Origin: Adiantum capillus-veneris
Taxonomy: Eukaryota; Streptophyta; Polypodiopsida; Polypodiales; Pteridaceae
Length of the DNA stretch: 64,000 bases
Reading direction: 5' to 3'
NCBI GenBank assembly: GCA_014529385.2
Contig: CM043962.1
Coordinates: forward strand, 52,533,905 to 52,597,904
Both the position numbers and the translations under genes were made by a program. Of this stretch, positions 34,282-46,980 are shown piece after piece. Every line of letters starts with the position of its first letter. The first letter of the stretch is position 1. The notes beneath the pieces are model-generated. The model ran no database searches. It was given only the letters and a program-made list of their open reading frames with translations, and had not been told where the DNA came from.

Positions 34282-34488
34282 TTTGTTTAGACTTTTTTAA
34301 ATATCTTTTTTTAAAGAAACTTTTCTCTTACGGGCCGTACAAGATTATTGACACTATAAATCTGATTACATTAAAATGAAGATGTACACATCCATTGTTA
34401 ATTCATACTTTATCATAGGTAGAATAAATGGATTAATTGAAGCATTGATTCATTGAGGCGAGTGGATCCAAATATCCTCCTTATAATA

Positions 34489-35607
34489 GACTGTATTTAT
34501 TGATCCGACATCTGTTAATCCAATTTTCCATAATTTCTCCATCTAATGTAGCTAACTTGACTACACCGCTTGGTGAAACATCTTCAATGACAAAAGGACC
34601 ATGTCCTATTTTCTTAAATTTCGGTACATGTTGTTTCAACAAATATACTAAGGCTAAGTCCCCTAGTTTGAGAATTTTGGTCGGCAATTGTGAGTCAAAG
34701 AATTGTTTTTGTTTTTGTGCGTAGTTGTGAGAAATGGCTACTAATTGTTTCTCATCCAATCATTCCAAATCTTCAATTCGTTCCGACAATTTGTGTCCCT
34801 TTCATTCTAAATCAGTAGCAATCTCTGAGAGTGGGTAATAAGAATTCCATTAGCAAGATCAAATCTAGGCCATAGACCAAATTAAAAGGAGTCGTGTTCA
34901 AAGCTGTTTTCAAGGAAAATCAATAAGACCATAAGGAAAAATGAAGATGCATTTCCCAGTCTGTTCTGCTTGAACTAACAATTTTAGTTAGTACAAAGCT
35001 CAAAATTTTGCTCGTATGTTATGCTTGACCATTTTCTTGAGGATGATAGGGAGCATATTTTTTATGGATTACCATGAACTCATCTAATAGATATTCTATC
35101 ACCTCATTATGGAAATGCGATCTGCAATCACTCACAAGCTCAATAGGAAGTCCATACCTAGTGAATACATATTCATACAAGAATGCAACAGTGGTTCTAG
35201 CATAGTTCTTCTTGGTGATCCTTGCCTCAGCCCACTTGGTTAAGTAATCTGTGGCCATAATAATATATTGTGCCTGAGTTTTGTAAGATGGTGGCTGGAT
35301 TGATCCCACAAAGTCTATACCCCACTTAGCAAAGAGTCATGCTCCCATCATAGGTCGCAATGGCATATTATCAACCCTTGTCGGCATTTTTTCTTTTTGA
35401 TTCTATGCATCGCATCGTCGAACAAATACTTTTGCATCCGCAAATAAATTTTTCCACCATATGCCTACCATCAATATAGCTTTGGCCATGTCTTCATGAT
35501 AGAAGTGACCTCCTTCTAGACCTGCATGTGCTTGTTCTAAAATAAGAAGATATTCCTCATTTGCGCATAGTCTAAGATGTTGGTCTTTCCCTCGTCAATA
35601 GAGCTAG
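34489..35607 (-). pseudogene. Duplicated fragment of element A integrase
   Basis: The core frame (35309-35019) is identical in translation to that at 26407-26117. The C-terminal frame (34759-34481) differs from the left copy at one residue before the breakpoint. It carries the same lesions, including the stop at the catalytic Glu, so it was copied after element A had already died. Confidence 0.92.
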
Positions 35608-37686
35608 TGAGGGCGAGCTTTTTGAAATGGGGCCTCTAAACCCAAACCAATGGGCCTACCCTCACAAAATGTTCGTAAAGAGGTACGCACACTACTTGGG
35701 GCACCACCTTCTTTTGGGAGTGGAGAAGGAAACCAATCAAAATAACACTTGCACTCACCCACTCAAGCAACACACTTTGAAAACCCCCTTACTCTATATA
35801 CACTTTGGACACTTGAACACCATCAACGATTATGCAACCCAATGCCGTGCATCAAAATGAAATATGCAATTTGTGGAATAGCATTCACCTTCTCCCCATA
35901 AGAATACCCATAATACATCCAAACTCTTCCTCTCTCAAGCACTCATCAAAAAAATCATGCGCGCAAGACTTGCCTCTCAAAACACACAAGAGAATCACTT
36001 ACATCAAACTAACACACTTTGCATAGAGAGCTCATCTCCATCTATGCAATGCCGTGACACAAATAAAATCACCATGAGAGGTAGCCACATGCATATGTAA
36101 TGAAGCAAAAGAGAGTTGGAGTGAGAAATTTCTTTAGACCAATTGAATAAGTGTGGAGAAACAAACCAATGGTAAATTGAGAATAGAACACTTACTTGAT
36201 TTCTCGCACACCTTTTAAGGGGAGGACAGACGCTGGCTAACCATCACGAATTGCGACACTTGAAAGTTTTTGAAGATGATTTCATGATCATTAACATAAC
36301 CATGAGAGAGATCATGATGTATTTACAAGTTATTGAGGTGCTACAAATGATTTATTGGGTTGATGGAGTAAGAGATTGTAGAATGGAGAGAGTGGAGAAT
36401 AGAGTTGCACTTCCTCCAAAGAGGAGGGTTAGGAGGGAGCATGTGAAAGAGGGAGAGTTGGGGTTTTCTCTACTATTGATCAAGAAAAAACATGAAGTTG
36501 AAAATATAGGTGTGTGTGTCCTTGAGTCTCTCCAAGGGGGGCTATTTATAGTTGTGTAGGAGTGGGATTATGCTACACTTAATTAGAGTAAGTGATTAGA
36601 CCTAATTAAGTGTCCTTTGACCACTCATTGAATATTGGACATAAAAGGGACTATTTATTCACCAAAAATATCATTTTAGATCGTGAAGGCTCCATAGGGG
36701 TGCATAATGTAGGTGGGCCCCACCATGAGGCCCTACGGGTGGCTCCTACGGGGTATCTCAACTTGTCTGTTTTGGCATTTAGAAAGCATCTTTAGGTTGG
36801 TCCCATCACATGCAAGTGACCTTGAACACTCATTGCTCTTCTAGACGATGAGTAGGGGAAAAATAAGATCTCACTCTCTTGATTTACTTGATTTACAGTT
36901 CCCTTTTGCTGCGAATCTGACAGATTTACACTATTTTGACCATAACTTTTTACCTGTAGCTCGGAATGACAGGCTTCAAAAGGCAAAATTGACCTTCTCA
37001 ACATGTTTGATATGAATTTGGACTATTCTTCACGCCCATGCACCAAGGAATTCGGTTTGGAAGGTCCACACTAGGCTAGGGAACCTTTTGCTTCCAAGTC
37101 TTCTTGTATGGGCCCTTTGCTTGTATGCATCCAAGGGGAATCATGCTTTTTCAAAAGGCTATGATGCTTAAACAAATAGAGGAGGGCCCAATATTATTTG
37201 CTTGTGAAAAGAATATTCAATTGGAGTCTTTTTGAAAGGAGAGAAACTATATGTATATTCTTAAGAGATATTGGACCACCTATGTAGGGGGCATAGAAGA
37301 TTTGTAGAGAGGGACCATAATCTTTGGTAAAGACAAGTGGAGAGTTGATTTCCATGGGAATTTATCTATATGGGGTGGAAGATGGATATATTATTTTTCT
37401 ACTACTAATTCACAAGAGGTAAGAAAGTTTGGGGGTATATAGTTGGTTATTGTATGCTTATTCTATTTACAAAGCAAAAAAGAAAAGGGTGGTAATATAA
37501 ATATATGACTAAGGTGACATTTTTGGGAAGAGTATAATGTATGTTTCGCCACAAAGGTTAAACGAAGAGGTGGAATTTACTCTAGATAAATTAATAGCGT
37601 AGAAAAATATATACACATATGAGGAAGAGGACGTTGAGTAGGCTGACAAATGTTGCAAAAAGATGGTTACCATTTTATGCCACTCA
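35608..37686 (-). repeat. Element B LTR, right copy (2079 bp)
   Basis: The ends and TATA box are the same as in the left LTR. A true 5' LTR should be followed inward by a primer-binding site. Here CTAG and element A integrase follow instead, so this copy has the surroundings of a solo LTR. Confidence 0.88.
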
Positions 37687-38788
37687 CTAGTTTTCAATCA
37701 AGATATAGTTGGCGGCTTTCGTTTCTATTGCCCTCCTTATTTTACTCATGTTTTCTAGAAAGATTCTATTGGTTAGATATTCTACCAGGTAACCACTCCA
37801 GTGTGGTGTGGATAAAATGTGGAATAATGTGGCATGGGGTATGGCAACTTTTACTTTACACTGAGAGCACTCATTCACATATTGATGAACATCCTTCTTC
37901 ATAGTGGCCAATAAACCCCCAACCAAGTTAATTGTTGTAAGATTTGGTCTTGTGCAAAGTGTAGTCCTACTATTGTGGTATGTGCTTGACTCAAGTATGC
38001 TTCTTGTTCCTCATGATTAATGCACAAGAGTAGGATTCCATCTTTGTTTTTTGATACAAACATCTAGCCAGCAACTAATACAATGTGGATTACTTAATCA
38101 ATCATGGTGTAATGGGAATCGATATTTGAGAATCTACTTGCAGGATGGTCATTAGGGTCACAAGGTCTACTGACCAACTTGGAACCATTTCCATAGAGAA
38201 AATATGTGCATCTAGCAAATCATCGTCTACCCCCTTAGGTGCTTCTCCCGTTGTGAGTCTTGAGAGATGATCTGCTCTTTAGTGCATGATGCCTTTTTTA
38301 ACCACCACTGTGAAGTCAAATTCAAGTAGGATTATGAACCATCTTACTATCCTTCTAGTATTGCATGGAGGCTTGTTTATCGAATAGAGTAAGGCTTGAT
38401 AGTCTACGAAAAAGACAAACTTGTTAGCTAAGAAGTAGTGTCGAAATTTCTTGACTGCGTACACCATATCAAGGCCTTCTCTTTTTGTGGTTGTATAATT
38501 TTTTTCTTCCAAGTTTAATTGTTGGCTAGCATAGGAGATAGGAAAATCCATGGTCCCCTCTCATGGTTGAGCTAAGATACATCCTATATAAAAACTTGAA
38601 GCATCAACATGTACATGAAATACCTTGTCCGAGTCGGGAGCTTTCAGTATCGGTGTTGTAGTCAAAGCTTGCTTAAGCTTTTGAAATGACTCTTCACATT
38701 CGTTGGTCCATTCAAAATGAGTGATAAGGCTATAAAGGGGCTTAGCAATCACATCATACATGTAGATAAATCTATGATAGTAACCACA

Positions 38789-38908
38789 ATGTCCCATAAA
38801 TTCCTGAACCCCTCTCACTATTGTTAGTCTAGCCATCTTAGCACTAGAATGTCCCATAAATTCTTGAACCCCTCTCACTATTGTTAGTCTAGCCATCTTA
38901 GCACTAGC
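38789..38908. repeat. In-frame 60-bp tandem duplication in element A pol
   Basis: Positions 38789-38848 are repeated at 38849-38908 with one or two changes. Translated, SAKMARLTIVRGVQEFMGH occurs twice in the RT connection region and the frame is kept. Confidence 0.93.
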
Positions 38909-40881
38909 TGTTACTTTTTCCATGTCTGTGGCTATGCTATTTTTGGACACAATATGTCCCAGAATTTTGCTTTCTCTAACCATAAAAAAACATTTTCAAG
39001 GTTTAGGAAAATCCTATATAAGCGACATTTCTCAAAGACACATCGTAAATGCTCAAAATGAATTTCTTGATTGGTGGAGTGCACAAAGAGGTCATCCATG
39101 TATACTTCTAAGAAATTTTACAGATATTCCTTGAAGGCATGGCTCATCAGCCTTTGAAATGTGGCCGGTGCATTGGTCAAGCCTAAGGTCATGATTCTAT
39201 AGGAAAAAATTCTCCATTCTATAGCAAGGGTTGTTCTATGCTTCTATTGTCAGTTGTTTGTACCCAAAAAAGCCGTCTGAAAGCTATAAGCTTCCTTGCC
39301 AGCTACCCGTTCTAGTACGTGATCAGTGATGGGAAGAGGACAACTATCATGTATAGTGCCAGAGTTCACTTTTTTGAGATTTACACACACTTTGAGTTTT
39401 CCAAAGGCACCACAACAATTGGTGATACCCAATTTGTGTGTTCTATCTCATAGATAGACTTTGCTTCCTTGAGATTTTATATTTCTTCTTTGATTTTTTG
39501 GCAAAGGTCTCATTATATGTATATGGTTTTTGTCAAACTTGGCTTGGAATCATCTCTCATAGAGATGGTATGATGGCATATTAAAGAATCCACTCCTTTG
39601 AGATCCCTATATGACCATGCAAAAACATCTCTATATTCCTTCAACATCCTTATGAGAATCTCTTCTTCTTCTTGTGATAGATCCATAGCTATGTATGCAG
39701 GTCTTGGCTCTTCTCCAAGCTTTGCTAGGTTGATTAGTTTTGAAATTTTTGGAAGTTCGTAGGATTTCCCTGGTTTTGTTGAGACTGTCACAACAGTTTC
39801 TCGACATCAATCCTGCAATCTTGCAAAGTGTATTTTTTATAGTGAGATGGAACAATGATTTCTCCATGTTTATCACTATCTGATTCCATTTTTGTTGTCC
39901 AAATCTCTTTCAAGGTCCCTTTCAACTCTTTGTATTTAGCCTTATGCTCTGTTTTTGTCATTGGAGGCTCTTTCCTCTTGGTTGTTTCAGGCTTGTAAAT
40001 TTCTGGTTTCTTTTGATTTTGTCGCTCTTTAAGTGCTAATTCGGGATACCTTCCAGTTACCTTGTCTTTTATGCAATCCACGGCATTAACTTTCATCAAG
40101 AATTGATTTTTGGTATCCAATGGTTGTTTTGTGATTTTATTTCTCAAGTTTTTTCTCGCTTTTTGCAGTAACTTTATTGACGTCTCTGATGTTGATTTGG
40201 AAACTCAAGAAATCCTTCTTCCCCTCCTCGGAGTAGAATTTTGGACCTTACATGATCTTTTTCTGAGTCCAATTCTGTAGTTGTAATTGTCTCTTCTTCT
40301 AACTCGTCCATGGAATCATAGTAGTGATCCAAAAAGACCTGTTGCTCCTCAATCATCTCAATGAATACCATTTGGCTAGGGACTATGTCATAGCCTTTTG
40401 TATCACAAAATTATGTAGGTGTTGATTCATTAACACATACATCCATTGTGGCCAAGATCTGAGTCCATTCAAAGGGTTCGAACAAATGTTCAAGGAATGG
40501 CTCCAATATATATTCTACGTTATTCACCTCTCTATCTAGACGTAGTCTTCCCTTTGCAAAATCCCCAACTGAGAAGCCCCACACATTCAAATTGGGGTGT
40601 TTGTATGTATCCCTAAAGGTAGTTGAGTCTCTGCAGAGGTCTCAGAGTCCAATTCTTACATTGGTGTCCTCAAGACATCCCTGTAGGAATGATGTTTCAA
40701 GTGTACTCGGGTGATGGCCCCTACTTGTTTCAAGTAGAGATAATCGTTTCCCTAGTCTTGAACTAGTTGTATTGTCTCATAAATGGCCTTCCCAAGATGA
40801 TTTCATAGTTGAGTTTCTTTCCCAAAATCTACAATGGCAAAAGTGTGCTTGTACTTAATTCCATAGGAAGTGACTATCACA

Positions 40882-40931
40882 TTTTCAAGTAAGTGTGCTA
40901 AGACCATTTTCAAGTAAGTGTGCTAAGACCA
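40882..40931. repeat. 25-bp tandem duplication
   Basis: A 25-bp unit at 40882-40906 is repeated exactly at 40907-40931, in the protease region of element A. Confidence 0.93.
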
Positions 40932-41000
40932 TTGCTTGTGCCATAACATTTCTCCAATTTGGTAGGATCTCAATTGGTCATGATCCACTATTTCAATGCA

Positions 41001-43876
41001 ACAAATAAATTACATCAAGCAATTACAAATTGATATAAAACTAACCACACAATCAATGCAGCCTTAATTTCAAAATCACCCTCAAACCTTGCCCATCAAC
41101 CATTGTCCAAGTGATGTGAACTCCCTAACTCCATTTTCATCCTTGCTACCTTTTTGATGTTCCTTTTTTCAATATTCTCCAATCTTCCTTGTTGAGCCAA
41201 GATGTCTTGTCTTTATCACACTATAGCAATCTGTATACTTCCACGCGGTTGTACTTGCAATATTTGTGAATCCTTGTGTGCATCCACTTAGTGATGAAAT
41301 GGTTCTCCGCATTCTCTATATAAAAGGAATTGTGAAGCTATGATGACCTTCTCTTTGTGTTAAGTTAGTATCTTTTTCCATTGCTTCATGATGTGGTGAT
41401 GGGAGACCTATAAACAAAATCTGTGCATGGAAATATACACCTTTCTACCATTATCATCAGCATGTATCTCTCTAGCGGTAGGGTCTATGGTGTAAGGGAG
41501 CTCTAGGTGCATATCATAGTGGTATGGTGAGGTCTTGGCAAGGATATCAACCAGGGTCTTGGTGGGGATGAAGCCAGGGGTGGTGAAAACTCTAAAGCAA
41601 GGGGTGTGGAGTGGTTTTTCCCATGGTGTAAATCAAGGAGTGGCTGATTTTTAGAGTAGATGGAGACTCTATAGTAGGTAGCACCAAGAGAGGGGGGAGG
41701 TATGGGTACTCATCCGTATTTTTGTAACATTTTTGAAGCATCAGCGATGCCACAACCATAGCATCTAGCTCCATATCACTTTGGAAGCATTAGTGATGCC
41801 ACAACCATAGCATCTAGCTCCTCCACCGCTAGAACATCTGGCTCACAATGACTCTAATGAGTGTGTTTGGAGAAAAATGACTCAGTTCATTGTGATTGCT
41901 CTAAATGTGTAGATGGTGAAGGGAAATATTGGTGTGATGTGCTAGCACTATAGTGGTAAGTTAAAGTGCATTGTCAGTGTGATGTACCAATGATGTGAGA
42001 TAGTGATGGGGATGGTCTATGTGAGTACCTTGAGGTAGGATATGGTGAATCTCCTCATACCATCTCCTCTCTATGGGTGACAAAGATTCTAAAAAAGTCA
42101 TCCATGTCTCCTTTATCATAGATAGCTTGCTATTAAATGAGGTAACATAGGATTCTACTAAAGATCCAAGCCTAGCATCCAAGGATGGATACGAAGGCCA
42201 GCAAAGATTGGATGTAGACCTTATTTTAATATGGACATGTATTGTGATTTCTTGATTAATTTTCAGCCAATGTAATTATTATGATGTGTTACGGGCTCAA
42301 TAAGAGTTTCAAGCTATAAAGAGAATGTGCCTAGGTATAGTAGATGCAATATATATGGATTCCTAAATGCCTAGGTGCCTGAACATTACTTATTTTCAAC
42401 CCTAGGTATATAAGGTAGTGTCTAAATGGAATTGAGGTTCTTGGCCTCATTTGTTGAGCACCTCTAGCGAGAGAATATGTGATGTATGTCGATGGAGTCC
42501 TTGAGCTTCTTCATGCTTATGTGACTTGATTAACACTAATCAATGCTCTAATTCATTTTAATGTTTGTAAAAAAGTATTTTTCTTTTATTTATGGAAATA
42601 ATTATATATATGGTTTCTATATAGCCCCAATTTTTATCAGTCCTTAAATAGATATTAACATACATATCATTTTGATCAGAAGGCCACCACCCCTAGTGAT
42701 CCAAGTTTCTTAATACCCATATCATTTCAAAAGTCATCTCTTCAATCACTTTGCAAAATTGTCAATCTCTGAACTTAATGAATCAAGAAACTCATCCAAA
42801 TATTTCAAGTGTGGTAAACCTTTTATTGGTTTCATTCATAAAGCCATTAGGCAAGTTAAAGTGACCTAACCTTCGGCATCACATACTACCCATAAGAAAT
42901 ACCTTTGCTTGGTTTAGTCATCAAACTTAGCATACCCAATTGGGTAAGAGGTATCCCATCACACCTTAGACTGTATCAATAAGTGTCATACCTGAAGTGA
43001 AGAGACTTTACTACATCCAGTCTACTCAGCCATTAAAAAAAAAAAAAGTAAACAGCCGACCTCCTGTGACCCATATATACAAAAAAGTAGCATCCTTATT
43101 CCGCTAGCATCCCAACAGCAACTCGATATCAAATGGAGCAGAAGCCATCCAAAGTATGTAATCAAGAGAATGACATATGCCTACAACCCCAAACCACAAA
43201 CCAGAGACCAAATATATGACGTCCCTTGGGGCAAGGAGCATCAACACTTCTCACACAATATTGCATCGTTGTCCCTACAAATGTCAAGGGTATACTATAC
43301 CAACCCTCAACCCCACCCCCCTTTTGTTATATAAAAAATTGTCAACACAATATTAAGACAATATATAATTCAAATCAGTTTCACGATATTAAGACAGAAG
43401 TTTGCTCAATACAAAAAAAAGCAAATCAATGCAAGCTTTACATGCAAGTCTACTGCTCATGGTTAATACATCATCAATCCAAACCTCCGATCAATATTTT
43501 ATGTCATTCATCAGTACAACATCCTAGGGAATAACAACTCCTAGAAAACTAGAAGGTGCAGAAAAATGTAAAACATGCAGTAGAAGAACCCAATCTATTC
43601 TGGTTGAGTACCAACCTGTGAATCCTCCTTATGTTCAACCATCTCCATAGACACACAGTAAGCAGGTGTTCAAGACCTCAAAAAAACTCTCTATCTCATA
43701 CACACACAATATGCAAGAGCCAAGGCTAAGTGAGGGGCATCGAGCAACCCTCACCTGGTTTTAGATACCCATTCAGTAAATGTTCTGAGGAGACACAATC
43801 TTGCTGAACCTCCTTTAATTTGTTATCATCACAAGGTATACACTATCCAGCGGCAACCGCCATGGTTAATCCAGTG
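41001..43876. other. Unassigned; possible element A gag side
   Basis: No domain was recognised. A minus-strand frame at 42182-41961 (73 codons) sits where element A gag might lie but has no gag motif. A 49-bp unit starting at 41735 is repeated from 41784 to about 41823. A short A-rich tract lies near 43037. Confidence 0.4.
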
Positions 43877-43903
43877 GTGTGTGTGTGTGTGTGTGTGGGA
43901 GGG

Positions 43904-43948
<45 letters not shown>
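43877..43948. repeat. (GT)10 followed by G42 tract
   Basis: Ten GT units run into GGGAGGGGGA and then about 42 uninterrupted G residues, followed by TCACACACAG. It has strong G-quadruplex potential, and the tract length may be uncertain. Confidence 0.95.
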
Positions 43949-43949
<1 letters not shown>

Positions 43950-44240
43950 CACACACAGTTAGAGTGTAGAATGAATACAACAACTGGTTAAGGGGTAGTG
44001 ACTGAGGCATAGAGTGGGGAGTGACGCCAAAGTAAACGCGGCATGCTTGTCATAATAATCCCAAGTAGGGGACTTATTGCTAGAGTAGAAGAGTCACGCT
44101 TCCACATGGGGAGAGTTCCTATGTGGATTAAACCCCAAAGGAAAATGCCTATTGAAGGAGTGTATCCCACATAGGGTAGAAAAAAAAAATGTCACTTGAT
44201 GCCAAGGGGAGGCCTTGGAATATCTAATAAGCAAGTCTAG

Positions 44241-44263
44241 TCTTATAGTTATATCAGTACTTA

Positions 44264-44300
<37 letters not shown>

Positions 44301-44405
44301 CTGTGTGTGTATGTATGTGTGTCTGTATGTGTGTATGTCTTATAGTTATATCAGTACTTAAGAGTGTGTGTATGTGTGTGTATGTGTGTGTGTCTGTGTG
44401 TGTGT
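44241..44405. repeat. Duplicated segment with GT-rich microsatellites
   Basis: A unit starting TCTTATAGTTATATCAGT at 44241 recurs at 44338, a 97-bp period. Each copy leads into an imperfect GT/GTAT/GTCT run, suggesting slippage or unequal exchange. Confidence 0.9.
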
Positions 44406-44781
44406 ACCATGGATAGTGGAACATGACTATATTTCTACCCATTCACTTTTGCATCTCATATTAGAATTAACATTGCAATTAGTAGGAAAATTCATTTTCA
44501 ACAATGCATAGTGTTCATGTTTTGTGCTCAGAGGATCAACCTGTTTTTTTGCCACTTATTGATTATCACATTTCATTGAATATGCATATTTTCATCTTAT
44601 TCTAAAATAAATTACATCCTTGCATAAGTGTGTGTATGTTCTTTTTTTCTATGAAACATAATGCATTTTGTAAAATTACATCCTTGCGAAAGTGTGTGTG
44701 TGTATGTTCTTTTTTTATATGAAACATAACGCATTTTGTATCCAGGATTCTCGTAGCTCTAGTAAAACCATTTTCTCTTGA

Positions 44782-45316
44782 AAACTTGATTGGTTTGAAG
44801 AAGATATCTTAGTTGAAATTGTGAAAAGGTTTCCTCACTCAATATGGGTGGAGATTGAAGAAAACAAGTTTCTAATCAATTGTTACTACCTTACTACCTT
44901 CAACGACCATGAAGATTTCTCTTTCATACAACTTGTTTGTGCTTTGGAGATTGCTAAGGGAGTGCAATTTATCACTTGAGACATGTCACCAATTGGGACC
45001 AAGAAAACAATTTGCTAGAGAATCTCATTGATTGCTTAAGCTTTGAGGAGTTCCATTACTTTCTAGAGCTAATAATAGGGTTTCCTTCTATTTTGACCAA
45101 ACATCTTGTGACCTCGTCAAAGCCTGGTTAGGTGACAAAGAGTATCTAGGGTGGTTCTTCTTGACTTCATCATTTGTTGGTGATTGACTATGAATCTCTT
45201 GCTATAGTCTATCATCCTTGTTGTAATAATTTTGTTGTAATGGAGGGTCAACGGATGCTAGGATACCCTCTTTTCTTTAGAGATCCCAATGAAGATGTTG
45301 AATTATTTCTTGCAAA
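44782..45316 (+). pseudogene. Unknown decayed coding sequence, 5' of LINE
   Basis: An open stretch of 65 codons without an ATG (44782-44979) contains DWFEEDILVEIVKRFPHS and FIQLVCALEIAKGV. Further plus-strand coding-like text follows through shifts (VKAWLGDKEYLGWFFL near 45118-45165, GYPLFFRDPNEDVELFLA up to 45316). The last piece stays open when continued after the LINE at 51911 (NYCMASHVNYQVTDQERL) until a stop near 51972. I do not recognise the family. It could be an old host gene or a DNA-transposon protein. Confidence 0.4.
45306..45316. repeat. LINE target-site duplication, left
   Basis: TTTCTTGCAAA is repeated at 51900-51910 directly after the LINE A-tail. Two further bases upstream match with one mismatch. 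Confidence 0.8.
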
Positions 45317-45850
45317 AATAGCCTAACATATAGAATACAGAGTCCTTACATCTTTGCTCGTTGCTATTGCGCATCCCCCTTGCCTGCTCTCGCCATCACC
45401 TAGCTCCCTCTCCCTTCCCCCCCTTGCTTGCACACGTTGCCCTTTACTCACCTCACCACAGCACGCTGCCATGTAGCCTTTGCGCCGCACACTGCCCCTG
45501 TGTGGTCCTCATTTTCCATCCACTGGCGCTGCCCTAGCCGTCATTCCGCCTCCCTCTCCCTTCGCATTTCCCACCCTGGCTCCTTCTTGCCAACATTCTT
45601 GTCTCCACGTTGCTGTTGCTACAACCCGCCATCACCGAGCCCCTTAAAAAAAATCCCCAAAAATTTTGTCTTTCCCCCTCCCCCTCGCACACACACACAC
45701 ACACATGCACATTCTCACTTTGCCTTGCTCTGGCCGTCTCAATTGCCTCCCACCCCCCTCCAAGGTTCTTGCACGTTGACGGTTTCTCTTTTTCTTTGGG
45801 TACCTACCATGACATCGTCTCTCCTTCTTTGATTGCAGCAGCAGACATAG

Positions 45851-46980
45851 ATGGAGGCTCAAGCTCCACCACAGAGGGACTCAGATGAAGTACCTCACCT
45901 AACCCCGCTGAGCCCACCATTCAACTTTCTCTCACACTGATAGAGCAAGCGAGCCTAGCCGCAGAGGTGGAATGCCTTCAGGCAACTACCATCATCTGCA
46001 AGATTCTCGACACCAAACCCAACATAGGAGAGTTGTGTGATCTTCTCCAGGCTGGCCTTCTTGCAGAGGTGGATAAGATCTTGGATGTTCAATTCCTCGG
46101 ATGCGGCTACTATCAGATAAAGTTCAAGACTTTTGAGCGCATCCAAGGTCATCGTGATGAGCCCCTTGGAAATCCGAGCAGTTCGAGCCCACTTTCGTTA
46201 ATGGAGGCATGGTTTTGATCTAGCTACAGATGTTCTGGTAGAGGAGGTAGACCTTCCCATCTCCGTCTGCTTTCCTAGTTTGAGGAGGGAGCACCTGCCA
46301 CTCTTGTCAAGGATAGGCTCATAGATTGGGAATGTCATGGAGACACCTCGCATGGCAGCCTCTGTAGCTACCAAGGTGGCGGACATCCCTTCAGTATGTG
46401 TTCTGGTTCGGGACACCCACACTCTCCTGAAGGTCATCCTACTACCTCCGGTGAAAGAGGGTTGTTTCCATCAGAGCTGGAGTATTTGGGCCTCCCGAAT
46501 CAGTGCTTCATATGCAGACAGATGGGCCATTTGGCAAAGGCATGTCCTCGAAGGAGACCTCGACCCACACCACATGTGTAGCCTCCCAAGGAGGCTGAGC
46601 AAGCCCAACAACCAGACACACAGGACACACAAGCTGGTATCTCAACTAAGACTAGCAATCAGATAGCTGATGGTTGACAACAGGTACCTAGCTACCGTGG
46701 ACGGGGGCGGGCCTTCCCCACCGCTCCCCCTGGTGGTCAACATGCTACAACTCAACAACACTGGGTTCTTACTGGGAACCATTTTGACCCCCTTCAATAG
46801 GACTCGCTTGAGGAGACCCCATCCACTTGAGTTCCTCCTCCTCCACCCCCTCCTCCCACGGACATTGACGCTTCGCCTCCTCCCCCTCCCCAACCTCCAC
46901 CTTCACCTCCCGTCCCTCCTCTCTCCTCAGTGGGGCCCACAGCCTCATCTCTCGACCCCTTCACCACTCCTCCTTAGATG
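45851..46980 (+). pseudogene. LINE ORF1 with CCHC zinc knuckle
   Basis: A frame from ATG at 45851 leads, after a shift, to ILDVQFLGCGYYQIKFKTFE (46078-46137), resembling the DUF4283-like region of plant LINE ORF1 proteins. The 46396-46581 frame holds the knuckle CFICRQMGHLAKAC (46504-46545), followed by Arg/Pro-rich sequence and a Pro-rich tail to about 46975. It would bind element RNA. At least three frame changes break it. Confidence 0.7.

Larger units (their letters stand above)
28785..34488 (-). mobile_element. Element B: Tat-type gypsy internal region, 5' end missing
   Basis: It contains a 207-bp leader (34488-34282), a gag-pol frame, integrase and a 3' untranslated region, joined normally to the 3' LTR on the left. 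At the leader side no LTR or primer site follows. Instead, at 34488/34489 the sequence switches to the duplicated piece of element A integrase. The element is therefore young but not organised as a complete copy. Confidence 0.85.
34489..37686. repeat. 3198-bp direct repeat, right copy
   Basis: This copy carries 1119 bp of element A integrase (34489-35607) and the element B LTR (35608-37686). The integrase C-terminal frame is cut at 34489 and runs into element B leader, ending in a few foreign codons, so this edge is the rearranged one. The LTR is flanked on both sides by element A and CTAG, as a solo LTR would be. Confidence 0.95.
37687..40980 (-). pseudogene. Element A protease, reverse transcriptase, RNase H
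   Basis: The minus strand reads a protease C-terminus near 40850-40640 (HTFAIVDFG, then GNDYLYLKQ and AITRV), linker frames 40371-39788, RT entry (39791-39513, YRDVFAWSYRDLKGVD), RT pieces (39432-39250) and YMDDLFVHSTNQEIHFEH near 39110-39060. Connection and RNase H follow: VFHVHVDASSFYIGCILAQP with its Asp intact, then YASQQLNLEEKNYTTTKREGL. The first catalytic RT motif is decayed to SFQTAFLGTNN. The 37926-37687 frame gives STPHWSGYLVEYLTN and ANYILIEN, then stops at the element B LTR. Numerous stops and shifts are present. Confidence 0.85.
24504..41000 (-). mobile_element. Element A: old Ty3/gypsy retrotransposon interrupted by element B
   Basis: The protease-RT-RNase H part (about 40980-38279) and the start of the pre-integrase region (to 37687) lie right of the insertion. 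The integrase continues left of it at 26705-25519. The reading direction and the protein family match across the gap: the strand breaks inside the short conserved stretch after ANYILIEN and resumes as LY-stop-RGKDQHLRLC. Many stops and shifts show the element is old. LTRs were not identified. Only one RNase H is present and no chromodomain was seen. Confidence 0.82.

Noticed and set aside
34489..37686. Treating the whole 3198-bp direct repeat as the LTR of element B
   Set aside because: Its first 1119 bp are element A integrase, its ends lack matching target duplications, and the true TG...CA ends with CTAG lie at 26706-28784 and 35608-37686.
45428..45832. 134-codon His/Pro/Ser-rich frame
   Set aside because: It falls in the GC-rich 5' region of the LINE and includes a CA microsatellite; composition alone explains the open frame.
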